This document shows, one piece after another, positions 49,851 to 60,322 of a stretch of 64,000 nt of DNA. The notes below the pieces were generated by a model that saw only the letters and a list, made by a program, of their open reading frames with translations, was not told the origin of the DNA and searched no databases. This DNA comes from Adhaeribacter arboris (lineage in GTDB: Bacteria > Bacteroidota > Bacteroidia > Cytophagales > Hymenobacteraceae): NCBI RefSeq assembly GCF_003023845.1, contig NZ_PYFT01000001.1, positions 124,001 through 188,000 of the forward strand. The letters are read 5' to 3'. Every line of letters begins with the position of its first letter. Position 1 is the stretch's first letter. Both the position numbers and the translations under genes were made by a program.

Positions 49851-52598
49851 TTACCGCACTATTTCTACCCAGCCTTTGTAAGTTTTGCGGGCATTTTTAG
49901 GATCTAAGGTAAAGAACTCAACCTCGGCCTGGTAGTAATAGACGCCATCTGGTACTTTATTGCCGTTATTATCTAACCCTTTCCAGTTAATGAGCGGATC
50001 GGAGCTGCCTTCGTACAACTTTGCGCCCCAGCGGTTAAATACGGTAAACTTCGTCGATTTTATAAAGCTAGGTCGTTTATCATCGGGTTTAAACACGTCG
50101 TTTTTACCATCGTTATTCGGTGTAAAAATGTTTGGCAAACTAAAATAGAAGCAGTTGTCTTTACAAACTTCATTACTTACGGCGCTTTCATTGCCGGATG
50201 CATCGGTGGCCGTAACTACATAGCAACCCGCAAACGACGTTAGATTCTGGTGCGTGTACGTAGTAATATCCGGGCCGGTAAAGGCAATGGAGTCGTACTC
50301 ACTTTCCGGCGAAGCTTTAAAATAAATAGTATAATAGGCAATATCCTTACTACACGGCGGCGTAACATTTGGTACCCAAGTTAAGATGTTCTGAATAGGA
50401 GTATTGGCCGTTAACTTATCGCAATCCAGTTCATTTAAGCTAAGTACTGGCGGGCACGGTGCCGTTACATCCTCGAACAGGACACAGGAAATCTGACTAT
50501 CGTTGAGTAGTAAATACGGAATTCTGGGATTGGAGTAACGGCCTTTGGTGGTAACGTAGTAACAATATTCCTGATTTTCCTGCAAAGGTTGGTTATTAAA
50601 AGTACCCTGATCCGTGTACGTGCCGCCGTTAATGGTAGCGTCCACACTGTCTATTAATACAAAGTTGTTATCAATGCGCCGGTAAATTAAATGCTTCCGT
50701 GCGGTATTATTCCACGGTACGCGGTAAGTCCAGGTGAGAATGTTTGTTTTGTTTTCCGATACCGTAGTGAGGCGCACACTCGAACCCGGGGAGGCAGTGT
50801 CTACTAATGCTGTTGGAGTACCGCCATTAGGTGAATGGAAAAACTCGATCTTATAGGTATAGGCATTAACCTCGGTATTCAGGTTAGTATCCGTGTAGGT
50901 AGTATCGTTTAAATTGTTGGTTTGGTAAATTTGGGCAAAAGCTGCCACGGTACCTACCTGCCCTTCGGCCCGGGATAAACGGTATTGCAAGGGCGGCGTT
51001 AAACCTTCCACGCCTTCGTGCGGCTTGGTCCATTTAACTAATATTTTACCGGTAGTAGGGGAAGTTTCCGTAACACTTACGTTGGTAAGCATGGGTACAT
51101 TATCGGGCAAGGTAATGCATACCGGCGGAGCCGCTAAACTTTCGCCATTGCCCGGAGGTGCCCAGGCGGCGTAAATAGTATAACAATAAGTTTGTCCTCT
51201 TTTTAAGCCACCGGCTATGCCATTATCGTAAAAGGTAACTACTCCATTGTTTACCTCTCCCACTCGTACAAAACCAGTGGAGGCGGGTACGCCGGTAATG
51301 CATATTTGGGGAACAAAATCTGACTCGCCTTCTTTGCGGTAAATGAATAATTTCTCGGCGTTCTGGCATTCGTAATTTTGCCAGTTCAACCGGATTCCTC
51401 CTCCTTCAATGGTGGCCGTTAAACCCTGCGGAGCCGGCCCAATTACCCGAATGCTCCAGGGCTTTAAGTCCGCCAGCGGTACGGCCGCATTATCTACTGC
51501 CCGAAATACTACCTGGTAAGGTTTATCCCGGACATCGGTACAACTGGTAAGCCAGTTAAATTGCCCGTTGTTGTTATTAATCTGGTTAAATAGGGCCGGG
51601 GGCAAAATACCACCGTAGGCTTGTATCTTCAAGATATTTCCAGGGTCCGGATCGTTAGCCGTAATAATTTCACTTATAGTAGTTCCGGCCACCACGCAGA
51701 GATCTTTCTGGTTAAGCACCGGCGGTCTATTTTCAGTGGGCAAAACCCGGATTTGCATATCGCGCAGCACTTCCCCGATTTTACGCCCATCGCGCCATTC
51801 TTCCACAAAAAAAGCTACGTTGTAGTCGCCTAGGCGCCCCGGGGTATTCCAGGTAATTTGGCCCGTAATCGCATCAATGGTGAACGTGGGCGGACCACCC
51901 GGTGGATTGGGCAAAGCCGTACCACCAAACATATTCGGCCACTGAAACCCAAATACATTGGCTAGTATGGGGTTGCTAATATCATCCGTTAAATTTTGTT
52001 GCGAGGGAAATAACCGGAAAGCAATGCTGTCGCCGTCGGCATCAAAAGCCCCCGGATTATGCACGTATAACTGACCTGAAGTAGCCACATCAATGGGCGG
52101 GACTAATAATTGAGGGGTGTGGTTAATCGGTTCGAATAAATCAATGGTAAGCGTAGTTTTTATAACAAAATCCTGCTGATCGGATTGAGTCATGTTAACC
52201 ACGTTTTTACTGCGGTTTACTTCGTAATATATAATGGTGTAAGTACCCGGTCCGGAATAAGTATGTTCAAAATAATAAACGTTACGCCAGGTATCAGGAG
52301 TAATTTTTTCGTGCCTTGCCCGGTCTCCATTAGGTGGTTGCGAAATGGTACCATCACCAAAGCTCACTGTAGATTGAGGATTATCGGCTTGGGAGTTAAC
52401 ATCGGCGTATTGCACCATTTTAAAAAAGTAGCGCAGCGGATTTCGATTAGCTACGGGTAAGGTAGTATCACTTTGAGCAATAATTTCGCCGGCCCGGATG
52501 TGCGTGGCCTGCACCTTGGTTGAAAAGCCCAAACACCAAACCAGCACACATAAGCAGAAAACCGGTATGGCTGTTTTGGAGGGTAAATTTATGCGCAT
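49851..52598 (-). CDS. Type IX-secreted multidomain protein with CHU_C C-terminus (915 aa)
   Basis: Signal peptide from MRINLPSKTAIPVFCLCVLVW to VQA; the ATG at 52598 is chosen because its paralogue also starts MRINL. Then come repeated beta-sandwich domains: an N-terminal PKD-like HIRAGEIIAQSDTTLPVANRNPLRYFF region, cadherin-like NHTPQLLVPPID, LTATIEGGGIRLNWQNYEC and VLSLNELDCDKLTANTPIQN fibronectin-type units. The C-terminal gliding-motility-associated CHU_C domain reads FYFSLPNIFTPNNDGKNDVF, TKFTVFNRWGAKLYEGSSDP and VPDGVYYYQAEV (T9SS type B sorting signal). Secreted to the surface. It is a close tandem paralogue of 53456-56215. Confidence 0.92.
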   Translation of the reverse strand: MRINLPSKTAIPVFCLCVLVWCLGFSTKVQATHIRAGEIIAQSDTTLPVANRNPLRYFFKMVQYADVNSQADNPQSTVSFGDGTISQPPNGDRARHEKITPDTWRNVYYFEHTYSGPGTYTIIYYEVNRSKNVVNMTQSDQQDFVIKTTLTIDLFEPINHTPQLLVPPIDVATSGQLYVHNPGAFDADGDSIAFRLFPSQQNLTDDISNPILANVFGFQWPNMFGGTALPNPPGGPPTFTIDAITGQITWNTPGRLGDYNVAFFVEEWRDGRKIGEVLRDMQIRVLPTENRPPVLNQKDLCVVAGTTISEIITANDPDPGNILKIQAYGGILPPALFNQINNNNGQFNWLTSCTDVRDKPYQVVFRAVDNAAVPLADLKPWSIRVIGPAPQGLTATIEGGGIRLNWQNYECQNAEKLFIYRKEGESDFVPQICITGVPASTGFVRVGEVNNGVVTFYDNGIAGGLKRGQTYCYTIYAAWAPPGNGESLAAPPVCITLPDNVPMLTNVSVTETSPTTGKILVKWTKPHEGVEGLTPPLQYRLSRAEGQVGTVAAFAQIYQTNNLNDTTYTDTNLNTEVNAYTYKIEFFHSPNGGTPTALVDTASPGSSVRLTTVSENKTNILTWTYRVPWNNTARKHLIYRRIDNNFVLIDSVDATINGGTYTDQGTFNNQPLQENQEYCYYVTTKGRYSNPRIPYLLLNDSQISCVLFEDVTAPCPPVLSLNELDCDKLTANTPIQNILTWVPNVTPPCSKDIAYYTIYFKASPESEYDSIAFTGPDITTYTHQNLTSFAGCYVVTATDASGNESAVSNEVCKDNCFYFSLPNIFTPNNDGKNDVFKPDDKRPSFIKSTKFTVFNRWGAKLYEGSSDPLINWKGLDNNGNKVPDGVYYYQAEVEFFTLDPKNARKTYKGWVEIVR

Positions 52599-52766
52599 AG
52601 AAAAGCTTTTTAGCAATAGAACGAAGGTGTGAGTAATATTAATATTATTAATTATAATAATTTAATAAAAAGCAATGTATGTTTGGGGTTGTAAACAATA
52701 ATCCTAAGTTAGTAGCCAACTTGTTGTATATCCTTAAACATATCTTAATTACTTGTTCCTTCATAA

Positions 52767-53165
52767 TCATTCTTTATTGATTTTAATACCCGTTAATTTA
52801 AAATTGTAATTTACTCTGTCAGTAGGTCCGGCGGGCGCTTCATCTATACACGTAGATTTTTCATCGCCGCTGTAAATAACCTTAATCGATGAATTCTTAT
52901 GATTTCTAGCTAGTTTTCTTAATTGCTTGGTAGTAGAACAGATAAAATGGAAGCTCTCCATATTATCGGAAGTTTGATCGACAATAATATACTGGTTCCT
53001 TTCCGAATTGTAGTGTAAAGTTCCCTTAGCGTTAGCAAGAGTACGTACGGTAGGATTTTTACACCCGCAATCAAATTCTTCTTTCTCGCAACCGGCAATA
53101 GTAAAAAAGAATACTCCTGCAAGGAACAAAACAGGTATAGTTTTTTTGATTTTTATAATTTTCAA
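52767..53165 (-). CDS. Small lipoprotein between the two secreted paralogues (132 aa, TTG start)
   Basis: I place the start at the TTG at 53165 because MKIIKIKKTIPVLFLAGVFF then TIAGC forms a proper lipoprotein signal; the longer ATG frame would add an unlikely N-terminus. The lipobox is TIAGC. The mature part has three Cys near the lipid Cys (EEFDCGCKNPTVRT), a FHFICSTTKQLRKLARNHKN helix and ends VNYNFKLTGIKINKE. Function not recognised. Located between two nearly identical T9SS genes, which suggests an accessory role for them or simple chance. Confidence 0.65.
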   Translation of the reverse strand: MKIIKIKKTIPVLFLAGVFFFTIAGCEKEEFDCGCKNPTVRTLANAKGTLHYNSERNQYIIVDQTSDNMESFHFICSTTKQLRKLARNHKNSSIKVIYSGDEKSTCIDEAPAGPTDRVNYNFKLTGIKINKE

Positions 53166-53259
53166 AATAAAAATACTAGCTAAGAAGTTTTTGGTATTAG
53201 CACAGTTACTTTCTATTGCCGTTACTTTACTTATTATAGTCAACCGTACTTGTTATAAG

Positions 53260-53296
53260 CTAACTCAATTTTACTAATAAAGTTAAATTGAGTTAG
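53260..53296. terminator. 12-bp inverted repeat downstream of secreted protein 2
   Basis: CTAACTCAATTT / AAATTGAGTTAG with a 13-base loop, about 160 bp past the stop of the second paralogue; may end its transcript or be a structured leader of the lipoprotein gene. Confidence 0.4.
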
Positions 53297-53455
53297 TCAG
53301 TTATGCGCAAATTAGTGGTTACTATTACTATAAGGTGGTAAAATTAAAATAACTAGTAATCCCGCAAAACAGAAAAGACCGGATTTTCCTCCAGCCTTTC
53401 CCTTATAATTGTCAAGAAAAACAACTTTTAACTTTCCAACTTTTAAACCAACACC

Positions 53456-56215
53456 CTATCGTACTATTTCCACCCAGCCTTTGTACGTTTTGCGGGCATT
53501 CTGCGGATCTAAGGCATAAAACTCTACTTCGGCCTGGTAATAGTAAATGCCATCGGGTACCCGGTTACCGCTTTTATCTACTCCCTGCCAATTGATTTTC
53601 GGATCAGCGCTGTTTTCGTAGAGCTTAGCGCCCCAACGATTAAACACCGTAAACTTCGTGGCCTTAATAAAACTTGGGCGTTTTTCGTCGGGTTTAAACA
53701 CGTCGTTTTTATTGTCGCCGTTTGGCGTAAAAATATTGGGTAAGCTAAAGTAAAAACAACTGTTTTCTTTACACACTTCGTTGCTTAATGTACTCTCATT
53801 GCCCGCTGCATCTGTGGCAGTTACCACGTAACAACCCGCAAACGATGTTAAATTTTGATGCACAAACGTGGTAATTTCCGGCGCCGTGAAACCAATAGAA
53901 TCATACGCGCTGGCGAGAGAAGCCTTATAATAAATAGTGTAATAAGCAATATCCGGACTGCAGGGGGCTGTTATATTCGGTACCCAGGTTAATAAATTTT
54001 GAATTGGAGACTCTTCGTCTAACTGGTCGCAGTTTATTTCATTTAAACTAAGTACCGGTGGACAAGGAGCGGTTACATCCTCCATAAGCACGCAGGAAAT
54101 CTGGCTATTGTTGAGCAGTAAATTCGGGATTCTAGGAATGGCGTACCGCCCTTTGGTAATAACGTAGTAACAATATTCCTGATTTTCTTGCAGTGGCTGG
54201 TTATTATAAGTACCCCGGTCCACGTACGTGCCTCCATTAATGGTAGCATCCACGCTATCGATAAGGATAAAAGCATTGTTAATTTGCCGGTAAATTAAGT
54301 GCTTGCGGGCGGTATTATTCCAGGGTACCTGGTAGGTCCAGTTTAAGCTAATGGCGCCCCTTTCGGACGATGTAGTTAGCCGGACGCTCGACCCCGGAGA
54401 AGCGGTATCGACTAAAGCCGTCGGTGTTCCGCTCGTTGGGGAGTGAAATAGCTCTATTTTGTAGGTATAGGCCAGTTCTTCGGTATTCAGGTTAGTATCG
54501 GTAAATGTAAGTTCATCCAGATTATTAGTCTGAAATACGGGTGTATAAGCAGCAATGGCTCCTACCTGTCCTTCGGCGCGGGAAAGTCGGTATTCTAAGG
54601 GAGAAGTTAACCCTATAACTTCGCTTGGCTTAGTCCATTCTACTAAAATTTTACCGGTAGTAGTGGCTGTTTCGGTTACACTAACTTTGGTTAATAAAGG
54701 CACATCGTCCGGTAAAACTACGCAGGCCGGTACGGCAGCTAAACTTTCGCCGTTGCCGGGAGTCGGCCAGGCCGCGTAAATGGTATAGCAATAGGTTTGG
54801 CCCCGTTTTAAACCACCAGCAATACCATTGTCGTAAAAGGTAACATCATTTTTATTTACTTCCCCAATCCGGACAAAGCCTGAAGAAGGTGGTACTCCGG
54901 TAATACACACGGCAGGCACAAAATTGGACTCGCCTTCCTTGCGGTAAATATATAGTTTCTCGGCGCCTTGGCACTCGTAGTTTTGCCAGTTCAAACGAAT
55001 TCCTCCTCCTTCGATAGTTGCTGTAAAATTTTGCGGTGCCGGGCCAATTACTCTTATATTCCATGGTTTTATGTCGGCCAACGGAAGAGGAGCATTGTCA
55101 ACTGCCCGAAAAACTACTTGGTAAGGCTTATCCCGGACATCGGAACAATTGGTTTGCCATTTGAATGTAGCGGTATTGTTATTAATTTGGTTAAATAAGG
55201 CCGGCGGCAAAATACCACTGTATGCCTTTATTTCTAAAATGTTTCCGGGATCTGGATCTGTAGCCGTAATAATTTCACTTATAGTAGTTCCAGCTACCAC
55301 GCAGAGGTCTTTCTGGTTAAGCACTGGTGGCCTATTTTCGGTGGGCAAAACCCGGATTTGCATATCGCGCAGCACCTCCCCAATTTTACGCCCGTCTCGC
55401 CATTCTTCCACAAAAAAAGCTACGTTATAATCCCCTAAGCGCCCGGGCGTGTTCCAGGTAATTTGGCCGGTAATGGCATCAATGGTAAAAGTGGGTGGAC
55501 CACCTGGTGGATTAGGTAAAGCTGTACCTCCAAAGTTATTAGGATATTGAAAGCCAAATACATCGGTTATCATGGGATTATTTCTGTCCTCGTTCAAGTT
55601 TTGTTGCGAAGGAAATAACCGGAAAGCAATGCTGTCGCCATCAGCATCAAAGGCACCAGGATTATGCACAAAGAGTTGTCCCAGAGTAGCAAAGTCAATG
55701 GGTGGTACTAATAGTTGGGGCGTATGGTTAATGGGTACAAATAAATCAATGGTAATGGTAGTTTTTATCACAAAATCCTGATCTGTAGAATTGGTCATGT
55801 TTACCACGTTTTTACTGCGGTTTACTTCGTAATAAACCAGCGTAAAAATACCTGGGCCAGAGTAAACATGTTCAAAATAATAGACATTCTGGTAAGTGTC
55901 TGGCGTAATCAAAACTTTGGAAAACCGCTTGACGCCTTCCTTGCTGGCCGGGGTACTCGTGGAGGTTCCGTCGCCAAAGCTTACGATGGCGTACTCATTG
56001 TCGGCATTTGAGTTTTTATCCGCGTATTGTACTAACTTAAAAAAGTACCGGAGAGGGTTTCGGTTAGCGACGGGAAGGGTGGTATCACTTTGAGCAGTTA
56101 TTTCGCCGGCCCGGATGTGCGTAGCCTGCACTTTGGTAGAAAAAACCAAACACCAAACCAACAACCATGCGCAGAAAACTGGCACGGCAGTTTTAGAGAG
56201 TAAGTTTATGCGCAT
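53456..56215 (-). CDS. Type IX-secreted multidomain protein with CHU_C C-terminus, paralogue 2 (919 aa)
   Basis: Same domain order and most of the sequence as the upstream copy: MRINLLSKTAVPVFCAWLLVW signal, THIRAGEITAQSDTT, NHTPQLLVPPIDFATLGQLF, the shared IDAITGQITWNTPGRLGDYN and AFFVEEWRDGRKIG regions, and the CHU_C end SCFYFSLPNIFTPNGDNKND, TKFTVFNRWGAKLYENSADP and VPDGIYYYQAEVEFYALDP. Differences are mostly substitutions plus a short insertion (STSTPASKEGVKRFSKVL) near the N-terminus. The two genes look like a tandem duplication separated by the small lipoprotein gene. Surface-exposed. Confidence 0.92.
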   Translation of the reverse strand: MRINLLSKTAVPVFCAWLLVWCLVFSTKVQATHIRAGEITAQSDTTLPVANRNPLRYFFKLVQYADKNSNADNEYAIVSFGDGTSTSTPASKEGVKRFSKVLITPDTYQNVYYFEHVYSGPGIFTLVYYEVNRSKNVVNMTNSTDQDFVIKTTITIDLFVPINHTPQLLVPPIDFATLGQLFVHNPGAFDADGDSIAFRLFPSQQNLNEDRNNPMITDVFGFQYPNNFGGTALPNPPGGPPTFTIDAITGQITWNTPGRLGDYNVAFFVEEWRDGRKIGEVLRDMQIRVLPTENRPPVLNQKDLCVVAGTTISEIITATDPDPGNILEIKAYSGILPPALFNQINNNTATFKWQTNCSDVRDKPYQVVFRAVDNAPLPLADIKPWNIRVIGPAPQNFTATIEGGGIRLNWQNYECQGAEKLYIYRKEGESNFVPAVCITGVPPSSGFVRIGEVNKNDVTFYDNGIAGGLKRGQTYCYTIYAAWPTPGNGESLAAVPACVVLPDDVPLLTKVSVTETATTTGKILVEWTKPSEVIGLTSPLEYRLSRAEGQVGAIAAYTPVFQTNNLDELTFTDTNLNTEELAYTYKIELFHSPTSGTPTALVDTASPGSSVRLTTSSERGAISLNWTYQVPWNNTARKHLIYRQINNAFILIDSVDATINGGTYVDRGTYNNQPLQENQEYCYYVITKGRYAIPRIPNLLLNNSQISCVLMEDVTAPCPPVLSLNEINCDQLDEESPIQNLLTWVPNITAPCSPDIAYYTIYYKASLASAYDSIGFTAPEITTFVHQNLTSFAGCYVVTATDAAGNESTLSNEVCKENSCFYFSLPNIFTPNGDNKNDVFKPDEKRPSFIKATKFTVFNRWGAKLYENSADPKINWQGVDKSGNRVPDGIYYYQAEVEFYALDPQNARKTYKGWVEIVR

Positions 56216-56603
56216 AGAAAAGGATTTTAATAATAAAACGTAGGTGCTGGTAATATTAATATTATTCCACGGAATTATTTACTCTTAAAGGATAAAGAAA
56301 AGAAAACACTTTACTTACGGTTATTTATTTAAAAATTACTTCTAAAAGTTTTCTTTAAGCCAAGCCTTGTTAAAAGGTATTCTGTCCAATATTATAGTTA
56401 AAGAAACATAGGAGAATTTAGTAACAAAACAAAAATAAATACTGTTATAGATACAGCGGAAATCAGAATATAAACGGGTCTAATTTCTCTAATTTAGATT
56501 CATTCAAAATATGCATTTGTTTTGTTTTATATACCCTCCGCCATTACCTTTGAACACGTAACAAAACAATGCTTAACCTATCACTTAAACTTTATTTGTA
56601 TAA
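56216..56603. other. Intergenic region upstream of the sdh operon
   Basis: A/T-rich, no ORF; holds the sdhC promoter near its right end. Confidence 0.5.
56521..56552 (+). promoter_or_regulatory. Predicted promoter of the sdh operon
   Basis: TTTG at 56521-56524 and TACCTTTG at 56545-56552 are spaced by 20 bp, which matches the Bacteroidota sigma-ABfr promoter (TTTG / TAnnTTTG). Transcription would start near 56559, about 45 bp before the sdhC ATG. Confidence 0.6.
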
Positions 56604-57284
56604 ATGAGTTGGTTCACAAAAACGTTTTCCAGTACTATTGGCAGAAAACTTATTATGTCCCTAACGGGCCTGTTTCTCTGTTCCTTTTTAGTGGTTCATT
56701 TAATCGGCAACCTGCAGTTATTTAAAGACGATGGCGGCGAAGCTTTTAACATTTATTCTAAGTTCATGGGCCATAACCCGGTTATTCGCACCCTGGAGTT
56801 GGTACTCTTGGCCGGTTTTGCGTTCCATATCTGGGATGCCCTGGCGCTAACCCGGCGTAATAAATCGGCCCGGTCAGTGGGTTATGCCGTTAATCACCTC
56901 GATCAGAACAGTAACTGGTCGTCGCGGAATATGGGTTTGCTGGGTACGGTAATTTTAGTTTTTTTACTAATTCACTTGTATAACTTTTTCTGGCGCGCCC
57001 GGTTCGGCGACTTACCGGTACAGACGATTGAAGGGGAAGAATATGAGGATTTGTACTCGGTAGTCGTGGAATCCTTTCAGATTTGGTGGTACGTCACTAT
57101 TTACGTAATTGCCATGGCGGCATTGTGCTTTCATTTAATCCACGGTTTTGCGAGTGCTTTCCAAACGTTGGGCCTGAATCATAAAAAGTACACGCCGGCT
57201 ATTCAAGCCATCGGCTATGGTTTCTCTATATTGGTATGTTTGGGTTTTGCCGCCATGCCACTTTACTTTTTCTTTCAGCGATAA
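56604..57284 (+). CDS. sdhC: Succinate dehydrogenase cytochrome b subunit (226 aa)
   Basis: Membrane anchor of the Bacteroidota-type (b558-like) succinate dehydrogenase: WFTKTFSSTIGRKLIMSLTGLFLCSFLVVHLIGNLQLF (residues about 3-40, His ligand in VVHLIGN), GHNPVIRTLELVLLAGFAFHIWDALALTRRN (His in FHIWDA), MGLLGTVILVFLLIHLYNFFW, YVTIYVIAMAALCFHLIHGFASAFQTLG and a fifth helix at the C-terminus. The five helices and four His are the family pattern (PF02301-like, TIGR02046). Works with SdhA and SdhB in respiration and the TCA cycle. Confidence 0.95.
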   Translation: MSWFTKTFSSTIGRKLIMSLTGLFLCSFLVVHLIGNLQLFKDDGGEAFNIYSKFMGHNPVIRTLELVLLAGFAFHIWDALALTRRNKSARSVGYAVNHLDQNSNWSSRNMGLLGTVILVFLLIHLYNFFWRARFGDLPVQTIEGEEYEDLYSVVVESFQIWWYVTIYVIAMAALCFHLIHGFASAFQTLGLNHKKYTPAIQAIGYGFSILVCLGFAAMPLYFFFQR

Positions 57285-57302
57285 TTTAATTCATCTGCTT
57301 AT

Positions 57303-59216
57303 ATGCTATTAGATGCAAAGATTCCCGAAGGCCCATTAGCCGAAAAGTGGGAAAAACATAAATTTAACGTGAAGCTGGTAAACCCGGCCAATAAAAGAAA
57401 ATACGATATTATTGTGGTAGGTACCGGTCTGGCCGGTGCTTCGGCGGCGGCTACTTTGGCCGAACTGGGATATAATGTAAAAGCGTTCTGCTACCAGGAT
57501 AGTGCCCGCCGCGCCCACAGTATTGCGGCGCAAGGCGGTATTAATGCCGCTAAAAACTACCAGAACGATGGCGATAGCGTGTACCGTTTATTTTACGACA
57601 CTATCAAAGGAGGTGACTATCGGGCCCGGGAAGCCAACGTGTACCGTTTGGCGCAAGTGTCTGTAAACATCATCGATCAATGCGTGGCGCAAGGCGTACC
57701 CTTTGCCCGTGAGTACGGTGGGTTATTGGCCAACCGTTCGTTTGGGGGAGCTCAGGTATCGCGTACGTTTTACGCCCGTGGCCAGACCGGACAACAATTA
57801 CTACTGGGTGCCTACAGCGCCCTTAACCGCCAGATTGCAGCGGGTAAGGTATTAATGTTCCCGCGTACTGAAATGCTGGATTTAGTAGTGGTAGACGGCA
57901 AAGCCCGGGGCATTATTACCCGCCACCTAATTACCGGCAAAATTGAAACGCATAGTGCGCACGCCGTAATTTTAGCCACTGGCGGTTATGGCAACGTCTT
58001 TTATTTATCCACTAATGCTATGGGTTGTAACACCACGGCTATCTGGCGGGCACACAAAAAAGGCGCTTTCTTTGGCAATCCGTGCTTTACGCAAATTCAC
58101 CCAACCTGTATTCCGGTTTCCGGCGAGTACCAGTCTAAATTAACGTTAATGTCGGAATCGTTGCGGAACGATGGTCGCGTTTGGGTGCCCAAAGCGGTGG
58201 GCGACAAACGGGCACCACAAGACATCCCGGAAAATGAACGCGATTACTTCCTGGAACGTAAATATCCTTCGTTTGGCAACTTGGTGCCGCGCGACGTAGC
58301 CTCCCGTAACGCCAAACAAGCCTGCGACGAAGGACGTGGCGTAGGATCTACTGGCCTGGCCGTTTACCTCGATTTTGCCGATGCTATTCAACGCGACGGT
58401 TTAGATAAGGTAAGCCAGAAATACGGTAATTTATTTGATATGTACGCCAAAATTACCGGCGAAAACCCGTATGAATCGCCAATGCGCATTTATCCGGCCG
58501 TACATTATACCATGGGCGGTTTATGGGTAGATTATAATTTAATGACGACTATTCCGGGCTTATACGCCACTGGTGAATGTAACTTTTCGGATCACGGGGC
58601 TAACCGTTTAGGTGCCTCGGCTTTAATGCAAGGTTTAGCAGATGGCTATTTTGTTATTCCGTATACCATTGGCGATTACCTGGCTCAGATGAAAACGGAA
58701 AAGGTAACCACAGATCACCCGGCTTTTAAAGAAGCGGAACAACAAGTTACATCTCGCATTAATAAATTTTTATCGATCAACGGTACTAAAACCGTCGATC
58801 ATTACCATAAAGAACTGGGTTTACTCATGTGGGATTACTGCGGCATGGCCCGTAACGCCGAGGGTTTGCAGCATGCCAAACAAAAAATAAGCGAACTTCG
58901 CGCTGATTTCTGGCAAAATGTGCGGGTATTAGGCGAAAATGAGGAACTGAACATGACGCTCGAAAAAGCCGGCCGCGTTGCCGATTTTCTGGAATTAGGC
59001 GAACTAATGGTGGACGATGCCCTGAACCGGAACGAATCGTGCGGTGGCCATTTCCGGGAAGAATACCAAACTCCGGAAAACGAAGCTCTCCGCGATGATG
59101 CTAATTTTGCCTACGTAGCGGCTTGGGAATATACTGGCGACAACCAACCGGAAAACCTGCATAAAGAAGCACTAGATTTTGAGAATGTAAAACTCACGCA
59201 ACGGAGTTATAAATAA
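57303..59216 (+). CDS. sdhA: Succinate dehydrogenase / fumarate reductase flavoprotein subunit (637 aa)
   Basis: FAD binding [27 protein letters not shown] (residues about 37-63), the covalent flavin His in [14 protein letters not shown] (about 75-88), substrate-binding [12 protein letters not shown] and an active-site Arg in LRNDGRVW, plus [21 protein letters not shown]. The C-terminal domain is complete. Oxidises succinate in the TCA cycle and passes electrons to SdhB. The gene starts 18 bp after sdhC. The sdhA-sdhB gap is unusually wide (155 bp). Confidence 0.97.
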   Translation: MLLDAKIPEGPLAEKWEKHKFNVKLVNPANKRKYDIIVVGTGLAGASAAATLAELGYNVKAFCYQDSARRAHSIAAQGGINAAKNYQNDGDSVYRLFYDTIKGGDYRAREANVYRLAQVSVNIIDQCVAQGVPFAREYGGLLANRSFGGAQVSRTFYARGQTGQQLLLGAYSALNRQIAAGKVLMFPRTEMLDLVVVDGKARGIITRHLITGKIETHSAHAVILATGGYGNVFYLSTNAMGCNTTAIWRAHKKGAFFGNPCFTQIHPTCIPVSGEYQSKLTLMSESLRNDGRVWVPKAVGDKRAPQDIPENERDYFLERKYPSFGNLVPRDVASRNAKQACDEGRGVGSTGLAVYLDFADAIQRDGLDKVSQKYGNLFDMYAKITGENPYESPMRIYPAVHYTMGGLWVDYNLMTTIPGLYATGECNFSDHGANRLGASALMQGLADGYFVIPYTIGDYLAQMKTEKVTTDHPAFKEAEQQVTSRINKFLSINGTKTVDHYHKELGLLMWDYCGMARNAEGLQHAKQKISELRADFWQNVRVLGENEELNMTLEKAGRVADFLELGELMVDDALNRNESCGGHFREEYQTPENEALRDDANFAYVAAWEYTGDNQPENLHKEALDFENVKLTQRSYK

Positions 59217-59371
59217 TTTATTAAATTAAAAATTAGAAATTATGGATTAGAAATTAAAATTAGGCAAATAAGAAATGGACAAAAAAGTAGGTTATGTGCA
59301 AGTGAGTCGTTTCTAATTGCTAATTTATAGTTCCTAATTTATTATTCATCATTCATAATTGAAAGATAAAA
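59217..59371. other. Low-complexity spacer inside the sdh operon
   Basis: A/T-rich words ATTAGAAATT and their complements AATTTCTAAT-like alternate (AAATTAGAAATTATGG; TTCTAATTGCTAATT; TCATTCATAATTG). No ORF. Spacer between genes of one complex, so it may be a repeat insertion. Confidence 0.5.
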
Positions 59372-60157
59372 ATGGCTGGTAATAATCCCAACGCAGCGCC
59401 AATGAACCTGACACTTCGGGTTTGGCGTCAAAAAAACGCGAGAACCCCAGGTAAACTGGTAACCTATAAAGTAAATAATATCTCGCCGGACATGTCTTTC
59501 CTGGAAATGATCGACGTGGTAAACGAAGATTTAACCCTGAAAGGTGAAGACCCGATTGCTTTTGACCACGATTGCCGCGAGGGTATTTGCGGTATGTGCA
59601 GCATGTACATTAACGGCAGGGCGCATGGCCCGGAAAAAGGCACCACTACCTGCCAGTTGCACATGCGTAAATTCCAGGATGGTCAAACCATTACCATTGA
59701 GCCGTGGCGTGCCAATGCTTTCCCGGTGCACAAAGATTTAAGCGTAGACCGTTCCGCTCTCGACCGTATTCAGCAGGCGGGTGGTTACATCTCCGTTAAT
59801 ACCGGCGGTGTACCAGACGCCAACGAAATTCCAATTCCGAAAGATATTGCCGATAAAGCTTTTGATGCCGCCACTTGTATCCAGTGCGGTGCTTGTGTGG
59901 CCGCTTGTAAAAATGCTTCGGCTATGTTATTCGTGAGTGCCAAGGTATCGCAGCTAGCTTTATTGCCGCAAGGTAAAGTTGAGCGCAAAACCCGCGTAGA
60001 GAATATGCTCGCCCAACACGATGCCGAAGGCTTTGGCGCTTGTTCTAATATTGGTTCCTGCGCCGCTGAATGTCCGGTGGGTATTTCCTTGGAAAACATT
60101 GCGATGCTGAACCGGGAATACCTGGGTGCGAAACTTACTTCCGAGAACGTAGGTTAA
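59372..60157 (+). CDS. sdhB: Succinate dehydrogenase iron-sulfur subunit (261 aa)
   Basis: The N-terminal 2Fe-2S domain with [22 protein letters not shown] (Cys about 69, 74, 77) and the C-terminal 4Fe-4S/3Fe-4S ferredoxin domain with [13 protein letters not shown] (about 169-181) and [23 protein letters not shown]. Cys-Ser-Asn and Cys-Pro-Val are the family's 3Fe-4S pattern. Transfers electrons from SdhA to SdhC. Ends just before a terminator. Confidence 0.97.
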   Translation: MAGNNPNAAPMNLTLRVWRQKNARTPGKLVTYKVNNISPDMSFLEMIDVVNEDLTLKGEDPIAFDHDCREGICGMCSMYINGRAHGPEKGTTTCQLHMRKFQDGQTITIEPWRANAFPVHKDLSVDRSALDRIQQAGGYISVNTGGVPDANEIPIPKDIADKAFDAATCIQCGACVAACKNASAMLFVSAKVSQLALLPQGKVERKTRVENMLAQHDAEGFGACSNIGSCAAECPVGISLENIAMLNREYLGAKLTSENVG

Positions 60158-60173
60158 TACAAGAGTTGAAAAT

Positions 60174-60205
60174 AAAAAAAAGCGGACTGGAAGGTTCGCT
60201 TTTTT
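60174..60205 (+). terminator. Intrinsic terminator of the sdh operon
   Basis: AAAAAAGCGGAC / GGTTCGCTTTTTT with a short loop, 17 bp after the sdhB stop. The upstream in-frame start of the next gene overlaps its T-run and is rejected. Confidence 0.85.
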
Positions 60206-60322
60206 ATGGACTACTATTTACCAGCCTTACTTTACCTTTTTGCTGAAAACGCTGGTTCAAAACAAAAGTGTACTTTTTATGGTAGCAAATACGTAGGTTT
60301 AAATTTATTAAGCTTTTTATTC

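Noticed and set aside
60206-60322. N-terminal extension of the FMN reductase
   Set aside because: It starts inside the sdh terminator and has no fold features; start moved to 60323.
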